A stretch of DNA of 64,000 nt from Flammeovirgaceae bacterium (GTDB lineage: Bacteria; Bacteroidota; Bacteroidia; Cytophagales; Cyclobacteriaceae): NCBI GenBank assembly GCA_027487845.1, contig JAIYCV010000001.1:1-64000 (forward strand). The letters are read 5' to 3'. Below the pieces are notes generated by a model. That model made no database searches and was not told the origin of the DNA. It was given only the letters and a program-made list of their open reading frames with translations. The number at the start of each line of letters is the position of its first letter. Within the stretch, counting starts at the first letter, position 1. Of the stretch, positions 49,383 through 59,073 are shown piece by piece. The position numbers were made by a program, and so were the translations under genes.

Positions 49383-49823
49383 ATGACCTTCTTTACCAGT
49401 CAGTATGAAAGTAAACTCGATGCCAAAGGCAGGATTACCTTGCCTTCGCGCATCAAATCTCAGTTGCCGGAAGGTGACCAAGAGATTGTGGTGCGCAGAG
49501 GTTTCGAGCAGTGCCTCATACTCTATCCCATGGTAGAGTTCAAAAAGGTTTTCTCAAAAATTTCGGGGTTAAGTGAATTCAACGAAGAGTACCGCAAACT
49601 CCAGCGGAACTTTTTATCAGGAGTAGTAACGCTTGAGCTAGATGGCACAGGTCGTTTTCTGCTTCCCAAGAACATGCTCACCTATGCGCAAATTGACAAA
49701 GACGCGCTGTTGGTTGGTTTGGGAAGTAAAGTTGAAATCTGGAACCCTGCAATCTATGAGAAGCATCAAATCAATGACCCAAGTGAATTGTCTAAACTAG
49801 CAGAGAAGCATTTGAACGAGTAA
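49383..49823 (+). CDS. mraZ: transcriptional regulator MraZ
   Basis: DNA-binding regulator of the division cluster, made of two SpoVT-AbrB-type halves. The 146-residue protein begins YESKLDAKGRITLPSRIKS and has the second half ELDGTGRFLLPKNMLTYAQI, giving the duplicated DxxGR motif. It is the first gene of the cluster, and the triple AAAGTGG box just upstream is its probable autoregulatory site. Confidence 0.95.
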   Translation: MTFFTSQYESKLDAKGRITLPSRIKSQLPEGDQEIVVRRGFEQCLILYPMVEFKKVFSKISGLSEFNEEYRKLQRNFLSGVVTLELDGTGRFLLPKNMLTYAQIDKDALLVGLGSKVEIWNPAIYEKHQINDPSELSKLAEKHLNE

Positions 49824-49841
49824 GCCGAAGGCTTATACTTT

Positions 49842-49876
49842 GGCTTCAAGCTTCATGCTGCAAGCCACAGGTTTTA
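49842..49876. repeat. left inverted flank of the four-helix-bundle gene
   Basis: GGCTTCAAGCTTCATGCTGC and following bases are repeated in inverted and rearranged form at 50281-50334 (reverse complement starts GCTTCAAGCTACAGG and includes AAGCTGCAAGC and TTCATGCTTCAAG). Confidence 0.6.
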
Positions 49877-49942
49877 GTGTTACCACTTAGTTGAGTTTTA
49901 ATCATGGTGAAATTTTGAAATCACTATTGAGAAAGTAGAGAA

Positions 49943-50296
49943 ATGAGGGACTTTAAGAAACTTCAAATTTGGCAGCTTGGTATGGATATAGTGAATAAAG
50001 TGTATGACATAGTTGCCACGCTTCCAAAAGACGAAAGATTCGGGATGATATCACAAATGACGCGAAGTGCAATATCAATACCGGCCAATATTGCCGAGGG
50101 TAGTGCTAAGAGAAGTGAAAAGGATTATCTGAGATATGTTGGTATTGCTCAGGGATCTGCATTTGAATTGGAAACACATTCTTTAATTGTTCAGCAAAGA
50201 AAGTGGGCAGATGAGCAATTGATAGATGAGTTATTGGGTATGATTAGGCGAGAACAAAGTATGCTCTCGAAGTTTGTTAAAAAACTTGAAGCATGA
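49943..50296 (+). CDS. four-helix-bundle protein (23S rRNA intervening-sequence type)
   Basis: The 117-residue protein follows the family pattern FKKLQIWQLGMDIVNKVYDI, then MTRSAISIPANIAEGSAK and YLRYVGIAQGSAFELETHSL. Four amphipathic helices are expected. Relatives are encoded in insertions in 23S rRNA genes and at many other places in genomes, and their function is unknown. Here it splits mraZ from rsmH, two genes that are normally adjacent. Its last codons lie in the right inverted flank, which suggests that gene and flanks moved together. Confidence 0.88.
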   Translation: MRDFKKLQIWQLGMDIVNKVYDIVATLPKDERFGMISQMTRSAISIPANIAEGSAKRSEKDYLRYVGIAQGSAFELETHSLIVQQRKWADEQLIDELLGMIRREQSMLSKFVKKLEA

Positions 50297-50334
50297 AGGG
50301 ATATGCTTGCAGCTTAAAGCCTGTAGCTTGAAGC
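50281..50334. repeat. right inverted flank of the four-helix-bundle gene
   Basis: Contains AACTTGAAGCATGAAG, GCTTGCAGCTT and GTAGCTTGAAGC. It starts within the last codons of the gene and ends 3 bp before the rsmH start. Confidence 0.6.
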
Positions 50335-50337
50335 AAA

Positions 50338-51240
50338 ATGATGTATCACAAGCCCGTAATGCTTAAAGAATGCATCGAAGGATTAGCCATCAAACCTAAT
50401 GGTATTTACGTAGATATCACGTTCGGTGGTGGCGGACATAGTAAAGCGATCCTAGAAAAAATAGACGCTGGTTTGTTAATCGCCTTCGATCAGGATCAAG
50501 ATGCGGCAAAAGAGGCTGAAAAAATTCAGCAACGTTCTTTTAAATTTTGTCAGGCGAATTTCCAATATCTCAAAAATTATTTGAGAGCTAACGGAGTAAG
50601 TAAAGTCGATGGTATTCTTGCAGATCTTGGCATCTCTTCGCATCAAATTGATTCGCCAGGTCGAGGCTTTTCAACACGTTTTGACGGCCCGTTAGACATG
50701 CGGATGGATCTACACAATCCGCTGAGTGCTGCGAAGCTGTTGAATGAGTCTTCTGAAGAAAGCCTGCATAAGACTTTCGGAATGTATGGGGAGGTTAAGA
50801 ATGCAAAGACCTTGGCTAAGTTGATTGTTCAAGAACGATCAAGAAGAAAATTTGATGTGATAGCGGATTTGATTGGGCTATTGAAGACGGTCGCACCAAA
50901 AGGAAAAGAATTTAAGTATTACGCTCAGGTGTTTCAGGCGTTGAGAATAGAAGTGAACCAAGAAATGCAAGTGTTGGAAGATTTTTTGATGCAGTGTGCA
51001 GATGTGATGAATGAAGACGGGCGATTGGTGGTGATGAGCTATCATTCATTAGAAGATAGAATGGTGAAGAATTTTATTCAAACAGGCAAAGTTTTTGGCG
51101 AATTGGAAAAGGATTTTTATGGAAATCCAATTCGACCGTTTGAAGCGATCACACGAAAACCTGTGGTGGCTTCGAAGGAAGAAGTAGCAGTGAATAATAG
51201 AGCAAGAAGCGCAAAGTTGCGCGTTGCTGAAAAGATATAG
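50338..51240 (+). CDS. rsmH: 16S rRNA (cytosine-1402-N4)-methyltransferase
   Basis: Methylates N4 of C1402 in the decoding centre of 16S rRNA, using S-adenosylmethionine. The 300-residue protein has YHKPVMLKECIEGL, the SAM loop VDITFGGGGHSKAIL, ILADLGISSHQID and the signature DGPLDMRMD. The C-terminal SYHSLEDRMVKNF is also diagnostic. Two ATG codons (50338, 50341) are adjacent. It is the second usual member of the dcw cluster. Confidence 0.95.
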   Translation: MMYHKPVMLKECIEGLAIKPNGIYVDITFGGGGHSKAILEKIDAGLLIAFDQDQDAAKEAEKIQQRSFKFCQANFQYLKNYLRANGVSKVDGILADLGISSHQIDSPGRGFSTRFDGPLDMRMDLHNPLSAAKLLNESSEESLHKTFGMYGEVKNAKTLAKLIVQERSRRKFDVIADLIGLLKTVAPKGKEFKYYAQVFQALRIEVNQEMQVLEDFLMQCADVMNEDGRLVVMSYHSLEDRMVKNFIQTGKVFGELEKDFYGNPIRPFEAITRKPVVASKEEVAVNNRARSAKLRVAEKI

Positions 51241-51316
51241 GATCATCCTTGCGAGTGAAACACCCTTTGTGGTGAATGGTTGTTTCATCCGCGTAACGCG
51301 GACTCGCAATGATGAT
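51241..51316. repeat. interspersed palindromic element between rsmH and ftsL
   Basis: ATCATCCTTGCGAGT at the left pairs with ACTCGCAATGATGAT at the right with one bulge; inside lies CCGCG-TAA-CGCGG. The TTGCGAG core is shared with the element at about 35197. It sits in the one larger gap of an otherwise compact cluster. Confidence 0.65.
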
Positions 51317-51384
51317 TTAAGGACATCTCAATAAACTCAAAAAAAGTAGAGAGGCTGGGATGTTCTTAAATTAAATTAAAGGTT

Positions 51385-51771
51385 ATGGCAGAAAATAGAG
51401 TTAAGGACGAACCAAAAGTAGAAAGCAAAGAAACCAAAGGCAAAGGCGTTTTTGCTGGGCTTGAAAAACGGTTGAAGTTGGAGACTTATTTTGAGGATGG
51501 GTTTCCAATAAAGAATCTACCAAAAATTCTTTTCGCCTTGATGATTGGTCTACTCTATATTAGTAACACGCACTACGCTGATAAAGCAACAAGGCAAATT
51601 AACAGTGCTCAAACTGAAGTGGAAGATTTACGGGCGGACTTTACCACACTGAAATCAGAAATGATGTTTGCCACGAAGCAAAGTGAAGTGGCAAGAAGAG
51701 TAAAAGGAATGGGGTTAAAAGAGAGTATGAAGCCACCGTATAAAATAGTTGTAGAGAAAGGTGAATATTAA
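51385..51771 (+). CDS. ftsL: FtsL-like cell-division protein
   Basis: Small bitopic membrane protein of the divisome (FtsQ-L-B complex). The 128-residue protein has a charged cytoplasmic N-terminus, one membrane segment (ILFALMIGLLYISNTHYA) and a periplasmic coiled coil (INSAQTEVEDLRADFTTLKS). Sequence similarity in this family is weak; identity rests on position between rsmH and ftsI and on topology. It overlaps ftsI by 11 nt. Confidence 0.75.
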   Translation: MAENRVKDEPKVESKETKGKGVFAGLEKRLKLETYFEDGFPIKNLPKILFALMIGLLYISNTHYADKATRQINSAQTEVEDLRADFTTLKSEMMFATKQSEVARRVKGMGLKESMKPPYKIVVEKGEY

Positions 51772-53851
51772 AAAATCCATATTAGTAAGAGTTAGAGTTG
51801 CATCGCTTTGCGTGTTCATATTTGCTATTTCAATTGCGGTAAAGATTGCACACATACAAGTAATGGAGGGAGAGAAGTGGGCAAAACTTAATAATACCGT
51901 TATGTTTGATTACAAAACGGTAAAGGCTACACGTGGAAACATTTATTCCGATAATGGAAGTTTATTAGCTACTGACTTGCCTTTTTATAAAGTAGCCATC
52001 GACCCGACATTAGCCAAGAAAGAGATTTTTGACAAAGGAATCGATTCGCTTTCTCGATTCCTTGCAAAATACTACAAGGATAAAAATGCGGACGATTATA
52101 CCCGAATGATAAAAGATGCACGCTCACTTGGTAAGCATTACATCGTTGTCAATAGAAAACAAATCAACTATCAAACAAAAAAATTGATGGCGTCATGGCC
52201 AATTTTTAGAGAAGGAAGATACAAAGGAGGAGTAATCTTCGAGAAGATAGACGTTCGATATCGGCCCTTTTCAAATCTGAGCAGGCGAACAGTTGGATTC
52301 GTAAACGAACAAGGCAGAGGAGTAGGATTAGAACATAGCTTTAACGATGCACTTGGAGGACAAAATGGTGAAGCGTTATTTCAAAAAATAGCAGGAGGTA
52401 CTTGGAAGCCCGTGTTCGATGGCAACAATGTGAAGGCGGTGGATGGATTTGATATACAAACAACACTGGATATAAATCTTCAAGATGTGGCTGAAACTTC
52501 TCTTTATCGGGCCATGGAACAACACAATGCCGATGAGGGCACAGTAGCCGTAATGGAAGTGAAAACAGGCTACATCAAAGCGATCTCAAATTTAAGTAAA
52601 GATGGTAGCGGAGCGTACACAGAGAAATTTAATCATGCAGTGGGCGGCTTGGTTGAACCAGGTTCTACTTTCAAGTTGGTAACAATGATCGGTTTATTAG
52701 AGGATACAAACATAGAACTTACCGACAAGATAGAAACAGGAAGAGGAGAGTACACTTTTTACAAAAAGAAAGTTAGGGATCATGAAGAAGGGGGATATGG
52801 AACAATTTCTATAAAAAGATCTTTTGAGGTCTCTTCCAACATTGCAATGGCTAAATTGATAGACAAGCATTTTGGAACAAAACCACAAAAATTTCTAGAT
52901 CACGTGGATCGATTGCGATTAACCAAACCACTTGGCTTACAGATAAATGGTGAAGCCTATCCTAAAATAACGAGACCAAAAGATCAAGATTGGAGTGGCA
53001 TCACACTTCCTTGGATGTCGCATGGCTATGGATTTGAAATCACCCCGCTTCACACGCTGACTTTGTATAACGCAGTGGCAAATGAGGGTGTAATGATAAA
53101 ACCAATATTTGTTACGTCTATCAGGCAGGCAGACCAGTCGACAAAAGAATTTGAAACAGAAGTATTGAATGATAAAATATGTTCAAATAAAACATTACGT
53201 CAGTTAAAAGTTTTGTTAGAAGGGGTAGTGGAAAATGGCACCGCCATGAACCTAAAAAGTGCAGACTACCGCATAGCTGGCAAAACGGGTACGGCACAAA
53301 TATTAGAGAATGGACATTATACAAAAAAAGTGATCACGTCATTTGTTGGATATTTCCCCGCACATGCGCCAAAGTATACGATTTTAGTTTTGATAAAGAA
53401 CCCCAAGGGTTGGCAACAATATGGTAATAATGTTGCAGGCCCTGTATTCAAAGAAATTGCCGACAATATTTACTCGCGCGATATCAATTTGCACATCGCG
53501 ATGGAAAAGAGAAAAATTCCTGAGCTAGGCGTGTTTCCGACTATAAAAGCAGGTAAACAAGATGAAATAGTAATGATTACCAATTTATTGGGTGTATCCA
53601 CTCACTCATCCGGGGAAGACGATTGGATCAAAGCGACTAAGATTGGAAATGCCTTACAATTAAAAAACAATCTGATACTGAAAGACCAAGTACCAGATGT
53701 AAAAGGAATGACTTTTAAAGATGCCCTTTACTTGCTTGAAAAAACTGGGCTGCGCGTGAGTTATGAGGGACTAGGTAGAGTAAGTGAGCAATCAATCACT
53801 CCGGGATCTAAGTTTACTAAAGGCTCTAAAATTTATTTGCGGTTAAGTTGA
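51761..53851 (+). CDS. ftsI: penicillin-binding protein, FtsI/PBP3 type, with PASTA domain
   Basis: Transpeptidase for septal peptidoglycan. The 696-residue protein has an N-terminal membrane anchor, the dimerisation domain (TRGNIYSDNGSLLATDLP) and the transpeptidase domain with Ser302 (VEPGSTFKLV), Ser358-Ser-Asn360 and Lys508-Thr-Gly-Thr. A C-terminal PASTA domain (VPDVKGMTFKDALYLLEKTG) is present, as in SpoVD/PBP2x-type proteins. It starts with GTG inside the end of ftsL, and its stop shares one base with the murE ATG. Confidence 0.93.
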   Translation: MNIKKSILVRVRVASLCVFIFAISIAVKIAHIQVMEGEKWAKLNNTVMFDYKTVKATRGNIYSDNGSLLATDLPFYKVAIDPTLAKKEIFDKGIDSLSRFLAKYYKDKNADDYTRMIKDARSLGKHYIVVNRKQINYQTKKLMASWPIFREGRYKGGVIFEKIDVRYRPFSNLSRRTVGFVNEQGRGVGLEHSFNDALGGQNGEALFQKIAGGTWKPVFDGNNVKAVDGFDIQTTLDINLQDVAETSLYRAMEQHNADEGTVAVMEVKTGYIKAISNLSKDGSGAYTEKFNHAVGGLVEPGSTFKLVTMIGLLEDTNIELTDKIETGRGEYTFYKKKVRDHEEGGYGTISIKRSFEVSSNIAMAKLIDKHFGTKPQKFLDHVDRLRLTKPLGLQINGEAYPKITRPKDQDWSGITLPWMSHGYGFEITPLHTLTLYNAVANEGVMIKPIFVTSIRQADQSTKEFETEVLNDKICSNKTLRQLKVLLEGVVENGTAMNLKSADYRIAGKTGTAQILENGHYTKKVITSFVGYFPAHAPKYTILVLIKNPKGWQQYGNNVAGPVFKEIADNIYSRDINLHIAMEKRKIPELGVFPTIKAGKQDEIVMITNLLGVSTHSSGEDDWIKATKIGNALQLKNNLILKDQVPDVKGMTFKDALYLLEKTGLRVSYEGLGRVSEQSITPGSKFTKGSKIYLRLS

Positions 53852-55314
53852 TGAAAGAACTTAGAGATATATTGTATCGAGTGCATATCACTTCAACGTC
53901 TGGTGACATGGCGCTGGTTGTTAAGGGTATATGCTTTGATTCGCGAAAAGTAGAACCAGGGTTTTTATTTATAGCGGTAAAGGGTACGCAATCGGACGGG
54001 CATGATTTCATCGAAAGAGCAACTAAATTAGGAGCCAGTGCAATAGTTGCAGAGCGTTTTCCCGAAAATATTTCTGAGACGATCAGCTATGTCACCGTAA
54101 AAGATAGCGCGGAAAGCCTTGGTATTATCGCGGCCAATTTTTTTAACAACCCATCGTCTAAACTTACGTTGGTGGGTGTCACAGGAACAAATGGTAAAAC
54201 GACAGTAGCGACATTATTGTATAAGTTATTCAACTTATTAGGACATCGAAGTGGATTGTTATCCACAGTTGTGAATAAGATTGTGGATAAAGATATCCCG
54301 TCTACTCATACAACGCCTGATCCAATTCAATTGAATCAGTTGTTAGTCCAAATGGTGGAGGCCGAGTGTAAGTATTGCTTCATGGAAGCGAGTTCGCATG
54401 CTATTGATCAGGATAGAATTGCGGGTTTAAACTTTAAGGGTGCAATATTTACTAACATAACTCATGACCATCTCGACTATCATAAAACATTTGAAAACTA
54501 TATAAAGGCAAAAAAGAAATTCTTTGATGGCTTGAATTCCGAAGCGTTTGCGCTTGTGAATGCGGACGATAAACGGGGTATGGTAATGCTTCAAAATACA
54601 AAGGCCAAGAGGCAGTCTTTTGGGTTGAAGAAAATGGTTGACTTTAAAGGTAAAATAATAACCAACTCGATAGAAGGCTTAGAATTAGAGATTGCGAATA
54701 AGAGCATCTGGTTCAAATTAATTGGCGATTTTAATGCATACAATCTGCTAGCTGTTTATGGCGCAGCAATGCTACTAGATCAAGATTCGGATGAAGTATT
54801 AACACAGTTGTCGGCAATTCAAGGTGCGAGCGGAAGATTTGAATTGATTAGACCGGGCTCGAAAATTACTGCTATTGTCGATTATGCCCATACGCCCGAT
54901 GCATTAAAAAATGTGTTGGAAACGATTGCTCATTTCAGGACAGGCACCGAACAGGTGATTACAGTGGTGGGTTGTGGAGGTAATCGTGATAAGGGGAAGC
55001 GACCATTAATGGCATCAATCGCTTGTCGATTTAGTGATAAGGTTGTAATTACATCTGACAATCCAAGAGATGAGGAGCCGATGGATATCATCGCTGAAAT
55101 GAAAACTGGAATTGGGGTTTCTGAAATGAGGAAAACACTGGTGATGGCGGATCGCGAAGAGGCAATTAAGACAGCCTGTATGCTAGCTAAGCCAAAAGAT
55201 ATTGTTTTGATTGCAGGCAAGGGGCATGAAAACTATCAAGAAATTAAAGGAGTTAAATATCCCTTTGATGATAAAGAAGTACTGGAAAGAATGTTAAAAA
55301 TGTTTGGAACCTAA
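53851..55314 (+). CDS. murE: UDP-N-acetylmuramoyl-L-alanyl-D-glutamate-2,6-diaminopimelate ligase
   Basis: Adds the third amino acid to the peptidoglycan precursor. The 487-residue protein has the ATP loop [20 protein letters not shown], the central [12 protein letters not shown], and the C-terminal domain with [10 protein letters not shown]. The meso-diaminopimelate-selective DNPR motif is present as [10 protein letters not shown], so diaminopimelate and not lysine is the expected substrate. The start ATG overlaps the ftsI stop by one base. Confidence 0.95.
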   Translation: MKELRDILYRVHITSTSGDMALVVKGICFDSRKVEPGFLFIAVKGTQSDGHDFIERATKLGASAIVAERFPENISETISYVTVKDSAESLGIIAANFFNNPSSKLTLVGVTGTNGKTTVATLLYKLFNLLGHRSGLLSTVVNKIVDKDIPSTHTTPDPIQLNQLLVQMVEAECKYCFMEASSHAIDQDRIAGLNFKGAIFTNITHDHLDYHKTFENYIKAKKKFFDGLNSEAFALVNADDKRGMVMLQNTKAKRQSFGLKKMVDFKGKIITNSIEGLELEIANKSIWFKLIGDFNAYNLLAVYGAAMLLDQDSDEVLTQLSAIQGASGRFELIRPGSKITAIVDYAHTPDALKNVLETIAHFRTGTEQVITVVGCGGNRDKGKRPLMASIACRFSDKVVITSDNPRDEEPMDIIAEMKTGIGVSEMRKTLVMADREEAIKTACMLAKPKDIVLIAGKGHENYQEIKGVKYPFDDKEVLERMLKMFGT

Positions 55315-56537
55315 TGCTATACTACCTCTTCGACTATTTAGATAAGCAGTTTGATTTTCCGGGAGCGGGAGTTTTTCAATACATCTCGTTTAGAGCTGGT
55401 ATGGCTGCGTTGTTTTCACTTCTCATCACAATCACGTTTGGAAAACGACTGATTTCATTCTTGAGGAGAAAGCAAGTAGGCGAAGATATCCGCGATTTGG
55501 GTTTGGAAGGTCAGTTGCAAAAGAAAGGAACTCCAACTATGGGAGGGCTTATCATTATTGCTGCGATTTTAGTTCCCACACTGTTGCTTGCTAAAGTGAA
55601 TAACGTATACATTATTCTTTTGGTAACGGCTACCATTTGGCTAGGAACTATTGGATTTTTAGATGATTATATAAAAGTATTTAAAAAGAACAAAGAAGGA
55701 TTAGCTGGCAGATTTAAAATAGTAGGCCAGGTAGGCCTTGGAATAATTGTTGGCCTTACTCTTTTCTTTAGCGATGAAGTAGTTGTACGCGAGGTTCAAA
55801 AACCAGTTGTGGCTAGTTCAGAAATGTTTTTTATAGATCAAGATAAACTGTCTTATACGGATTCTAAGTCTACTAAAACAACAGTACCATTTTTTAAGAA
55901 TAATGAATTTGATTATGCAAAGATACTTCCTTTTGTGAATCAAAATTATACTTGGATTGTCTATACGTTGGTAGTAATATTAATTGTTACCGCTGTCTCT
56001 AATGGCGCAAATATAACGGATGGTATAGATGGCTTGGCTGCTGGAACCAGCGCCATTATTGGATTAACACTTGCCATTTTTGCTTATCTCTCTGGCCGTG
56101 TTGACTTTAGCAATTACTTAAACATCATGTATATTCCTAACCTTAGTGAGGTGGTGATTTTTTGTACAGCCTTTGTAGGAGCATGCCTGGGCTTTTTATG
56201 GTACAATGCCTTTCCAGCTCAAGTATTTATGGGTGATACAGGAAGTTTATCGTTGGGAGGTATTATTGCTGTTCTTGCGTTAGTAGTGCGCAAAGAGCTT
56301 TTGCTTCCGCTGCTATGTGGTATATTTTTAATTGAAAACATATCTGTTATTATTCAAGTGGGATATTTCAAGTACACAAAAAAGAGATATGGTGAGGGCA
56401 GAAGAATATTTCTAATGTCGCCACTACATCATCACTACCAGAAAAAAAATATCCATGAAGCGAAAATAGTTACTCGCTTTTGGATTGCTGGAATATTATT
56501 GGCGATTTTAAGCTTGGCTACACTGAAATTACAGTAA
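55314..56537 (+). CDS. mraY: phospho-N-acetylmuramoyl-pentapeptide transferase
   Basis: Membrane enzyme that makes lipid I. The 407-residue protein has about ten membrane segments, the motifs [13 protein letters not shown] and [16 protein letters not shown] with catalytic Asp pairs, [15 protein letters not shown], and the His-rich [15 protein letters not shown] hydrophilic insert of about 60 residues around position 160-220 ([16 protein letters not shown] and on) is longer than in E. coli and is, to my knowledge, typical of Bacteroidota. It starts at the last base of murE. Confidence 0.95.
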   Translation: MLYYLFDYLDKQFDFPGAGVFQYISFRAGMAALFSLLITITFGKRLISFLRRKQVGEDIRDLGLEGQLQKKGTPTMGGLIIIAAILVPTLLLAKVNNVYIILLVTATIWLGTIGFLDDYIKVFKKNKEGLAGRFKIVGQVGLGIIVGLTLFFSDEVVVREVQKPVVASSEMFFIDQDKLSYTDSKSTKTTVPFFKNNEFDYAKILPFVNQNYTWIVYTLVVILIVTAVSNGANITDGIDGLAAGTSAIIGLTLAIFAYLSGRVDFSNYLNIMYIPNLSEVVIFCTAFVGACLGFLWYNAFPAQVFMGDTGSLSLGGIIAVLALVVRKELLLPLLCGIFLIENISVIIQVGYFKYTKKRYGEGRRIFLMSPLHHHYQKKNIHEAKIVTRFWIAGILLAILSLATLKLQ

Positions 56538-56545
56538 GAGTAAAG

Positions 56546-57901
56546 ATGAATAACAGGGTTGTCATATTAGGAGGAGGTGAGAGCGGAACAGGCGCGGCTA
56601 TCTTGGCGAAGGTCAAGGGCTATGATGTGTTTGTTTCTGATCAAAGTGATATCAAAGAGAAGTATCGCGTTCAATTAGAAAAGTTTTCAATTCGGTATGA
56701 AGAGGGCGTACACACAAAAGCGGAGATCCTGGCGGCTTCCTTAATTATAAAAAGCCCAGGTATTCCAGACAAAGCTGAAATCATTAAGAAAATTAGATCT
56801 CAAAAGATCCAGATCATAGATGAAATTGAGTTTGCTTCTCGATTTGCTACGGGAAAGATTATTGCGATTACTGGAACAAATGGAAAGACAACTACAACAC
56901 TTCTTACCTACCATCTTTTGAAGTCGGCTGGTCATAATGTAGCGTTGGGTGGAAATGTGGGCGAAAGCTTTGCTTTGAAAGTTGCGTTGGAAAATTATGA
57001 TTGGTATGTATTAGAGGTAAGTAGTTTTCAATTAGACGGAACAGTTAGTTTCAAGCCAACTATTGGGATACTTACCAATATTACACCGGATCATTTAGAT
57101 CGTTATGATTACAAGCTAGAAAATTACATCCATTCTAAGTTCAAGTTGATTTCCAATATGAACAGTTCGGATAACTTTATCTTTTATTATGATGACCCAA
57201 TTGTAAGGAAAGAAATAGCCGGTCGAATAGTTTACCCTAAAACAACTGCCGTGTCGTTGAAGAATGATTCGTTGGATGTTTTTGCTTCAAATGAGTTGAT
57301 GCATTTTAAGCTGGCCAACGAGGTACTCCCGCAAAACGAAACAACGTTGAAAGGCCCGCATAACCTGATTAACACCATGCAGGCAGTTTCGGCAGCTTTA
57401 TTGGCTGGTGTTGAGATCAGTAGCATCAAAGCCGCATTGAAAACATTCGTTAACGCCCCCCATCGGTTGGAATCTGTTGCGATAATTAACGGAGTTGAAT
57501 ATGTAAATGACTCAAAAGCTACCAATGTCGATTCGGTTGTATATGCTCTTGGTAGTTTCTCTCAGCGGCTGATATGGATTGCGGGTGGTATAGACAAAGG
57601 CAATGAGTATGGTTTAGTTGAGGATCAGGTGAAAGAAAAAGTGCGTGTTTTAATTTGTTTAGGAAGAGATAACCAAAAATTAGTAAAAACATTTACGGGC
57701 TTGGTAGAAGAAGTGGTAGAAACGGAAAGTATAAATGAGGTAATCGAAATTGCGTTTCAATTGGCCAAACCCGGTGAGGTGGTGCTACTTTCACCAGCAT
57801 GCGCCAGTTTTGACTTATTCAAAAACTACGAAGATCGGGGCGATCAATTTAGACAGGCAGTTTTAAATTTAAGAAATAGAGATCTAGAGAAAATTTCATG
57901 A
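56546..57901 (+). CDS. murD: UDP-N-acetylmuramoylalanine-D-glutamate ligase
   Basis: Adds D-glutamate to UDP-MurNAc-L-Ala. The 451-residue protein has the N-terminal Rossmann start VVILGGGESGTGAAILAKV, the ATP loop [18 protein letters not shown], and VNDSKATNVDSVVYAL with family-typical Asn and Asp. The C-terminal SPACASFDLFKNYEDRGDQF is the diagnostic end. The start ATG lies 8 bp after mraY; an upstream in-frame start would overlap mraY. Confidence 0.95.
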   Translation: MNNRVVILGGGESGTGAAILAKVKGYDVFVSDQSDIKEKYRVQLEKFSIRYEEGVHTKAEILAASLIIKSPGIPDKAEIIKKIRSQKIQIIDEIEFASRFATGKIIAITGTNGKTTTTLLTYHLLKSAGHNVALGGNVGESFALKVALENYDWYVLEVSSFQLDGTVSFKPTIGILTNITPDHLDRYDYKLENYIHSKFKLISNMNSSDNFIFYYDDPIVRKEIAGRIVYPKTTAVSLKNDSLDVFASNELMHFKLANEVLPQNETTLKGPHNLINTMQAVSAALLAGVEISSIKAALKTFVNAPHRLESVAIINGVEYVNDSKATNVDSVVYALGSFSQRLIWIAGGIDKGNEYGLVEDQVKEKVRVLICLGRDNQKLVKTFTGLVEEVVETESINEVIEIAFQLAKPGEVVLLSPACASFDLFKNYEDRGDQFRQAVLNLRNRDLEKIS

Positions 57902-59073
57902 TAGCACATTTTAAAACCTGGGCGGATAAAAATTTGAAGGGCGATCCAGTCATTTGGGTGGTGGTGTTTGTGTTATCTATGATCAGCATTCTGGTCGTTT
58001 ATAGTTCTATTGGAACGCTTGCTTTCAAACGATCAACAAGTGCCGAGTCTTATCTATTGAAACATACCTTTATGGTTTTTCTAGGGCTTGCATCCATGTG
58101 GGTGGCTCATAAGATAGACTATCGCTATTATTCTAAGATTTCACGACTTGCACTATGGATAAGTGTACCCTTGCTAATTTATACTCGAATTAACGGAACT
58201 ACTATAAATGAGGCGGCTAGGTGGATAACAGTGCCTATTATTAATACTTCTTTTCAACCTTCCGATTTTGCCAGTTTAGCATTAATTATAAATTTGGCCA
58301 GTATGCTTTCAAAAAAGCAACAAGCTATTGACGATATCAAAGAATCGTTGATTCCAATCCTTCTTTGGTGTGGAGTCATCTGCGGGCTGATTGCGCTAAC
58401 TAATTTGTCAACCGCCATTTTGTTGTTCGCTACCTGTATGTTAATCATGTTTATCGGTCGTGTTCCTATCAAGTACTTGGCAATGCTTGTATTAGTAGGT
58501 CTTCTTGCCGGTGCAGTAGCGTACAAATTTGGTACACGCGGTGAAACGGCCAAGAATCGTATCCTCAGTTTTGTGAATGGTTTCGAATTACCTTTTCAGG
58601 CTAAACATGGGCGAATAGCGGTTGCTACCGGAGGTTTTTTTGGCAAAGGACCGGGTAACAGTGATCAGCGAAATATACTTCCTCATCCTTATTCAGATTT
58701 TGTCTATGCCATAGTGATCGAGGAATATGGAATGATGGGCGGAGTAATCGTAGTAATACTCTACCTGATTCTGTTGCATCGCGGAATGAAAGCCGCTTAT
58801 AACAGCGAACGCGCTTTTGGTGGCCTATTGTCTGCAGGCTTAAGTTTTGATTTGGTTTGTCAGGCCATGGTAAACATGGGAGTAGTAGTAGGACTTGGTC
58901 CGATCACAGGACAGCCGCTTCCACTGATAAGCATGGGAGGCACAGCTATGGTATTCACGGGTCTTTCTGTTGGAATTATTTTGAGTGTAAGCAGGGGTGA
59001 GCAGGAGGAGAACTGGGGACAAGCGGAGTTGCAGGGAGCAAGTTCGAAAAATACAGAACCAGTAACGGCATGA
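57898..59073 (+). CDS. ftsW: peptidoglycan glycosyltransferase FtsW
   Basis: SEDS-family polymerase that works with FtsI at the septum. The 391-residue protein has about ten membrane segments. Visible family parts are AARWITVPIINTSFQPSDFA, GKGPGNSDQRNILPHPYSDF and the C-terminal TGQPLPLISMGGTAM. The conserved Asp of the SEDS site lies in the HPYSDFVYAI region. Starts in an ATGA overlap with murD and ends in an ATGA overlap with murG. Confidence 0.94.
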   Translation: MIAHFKTWADKNLKGDPVIWVVVFVLSMISILVVYSSIGTLAFKRSTSAESYLLKHTFMVFLGLASMWVAHKIDYRYYSKISRLALWISVPLLIYTRINGTTINEAARWITVPIINTSFQPSDFASLALIINLASMLSKKQQAIDDIKESLIPILLWCGVICGLIALTNLSTAILLFATCMLIMFIGRVPIKYLAMLVLVGLLAGAVAYKFGTRGETAKNRILSFVNGFELPFQAKHGRIAVATGGFFGKGPGNSDQRNILPHPYSDFVYAIVIEEYGMMGGVIVVILYLILLHRGMKAAYNSERAFGGLLSAGLSFDLVCQAMVNMGVVVGLGPITGQPLPLISMGGTAMVFTGLSVGIILSVSRGEQEENWGQAELQGASSKNTEPVTA

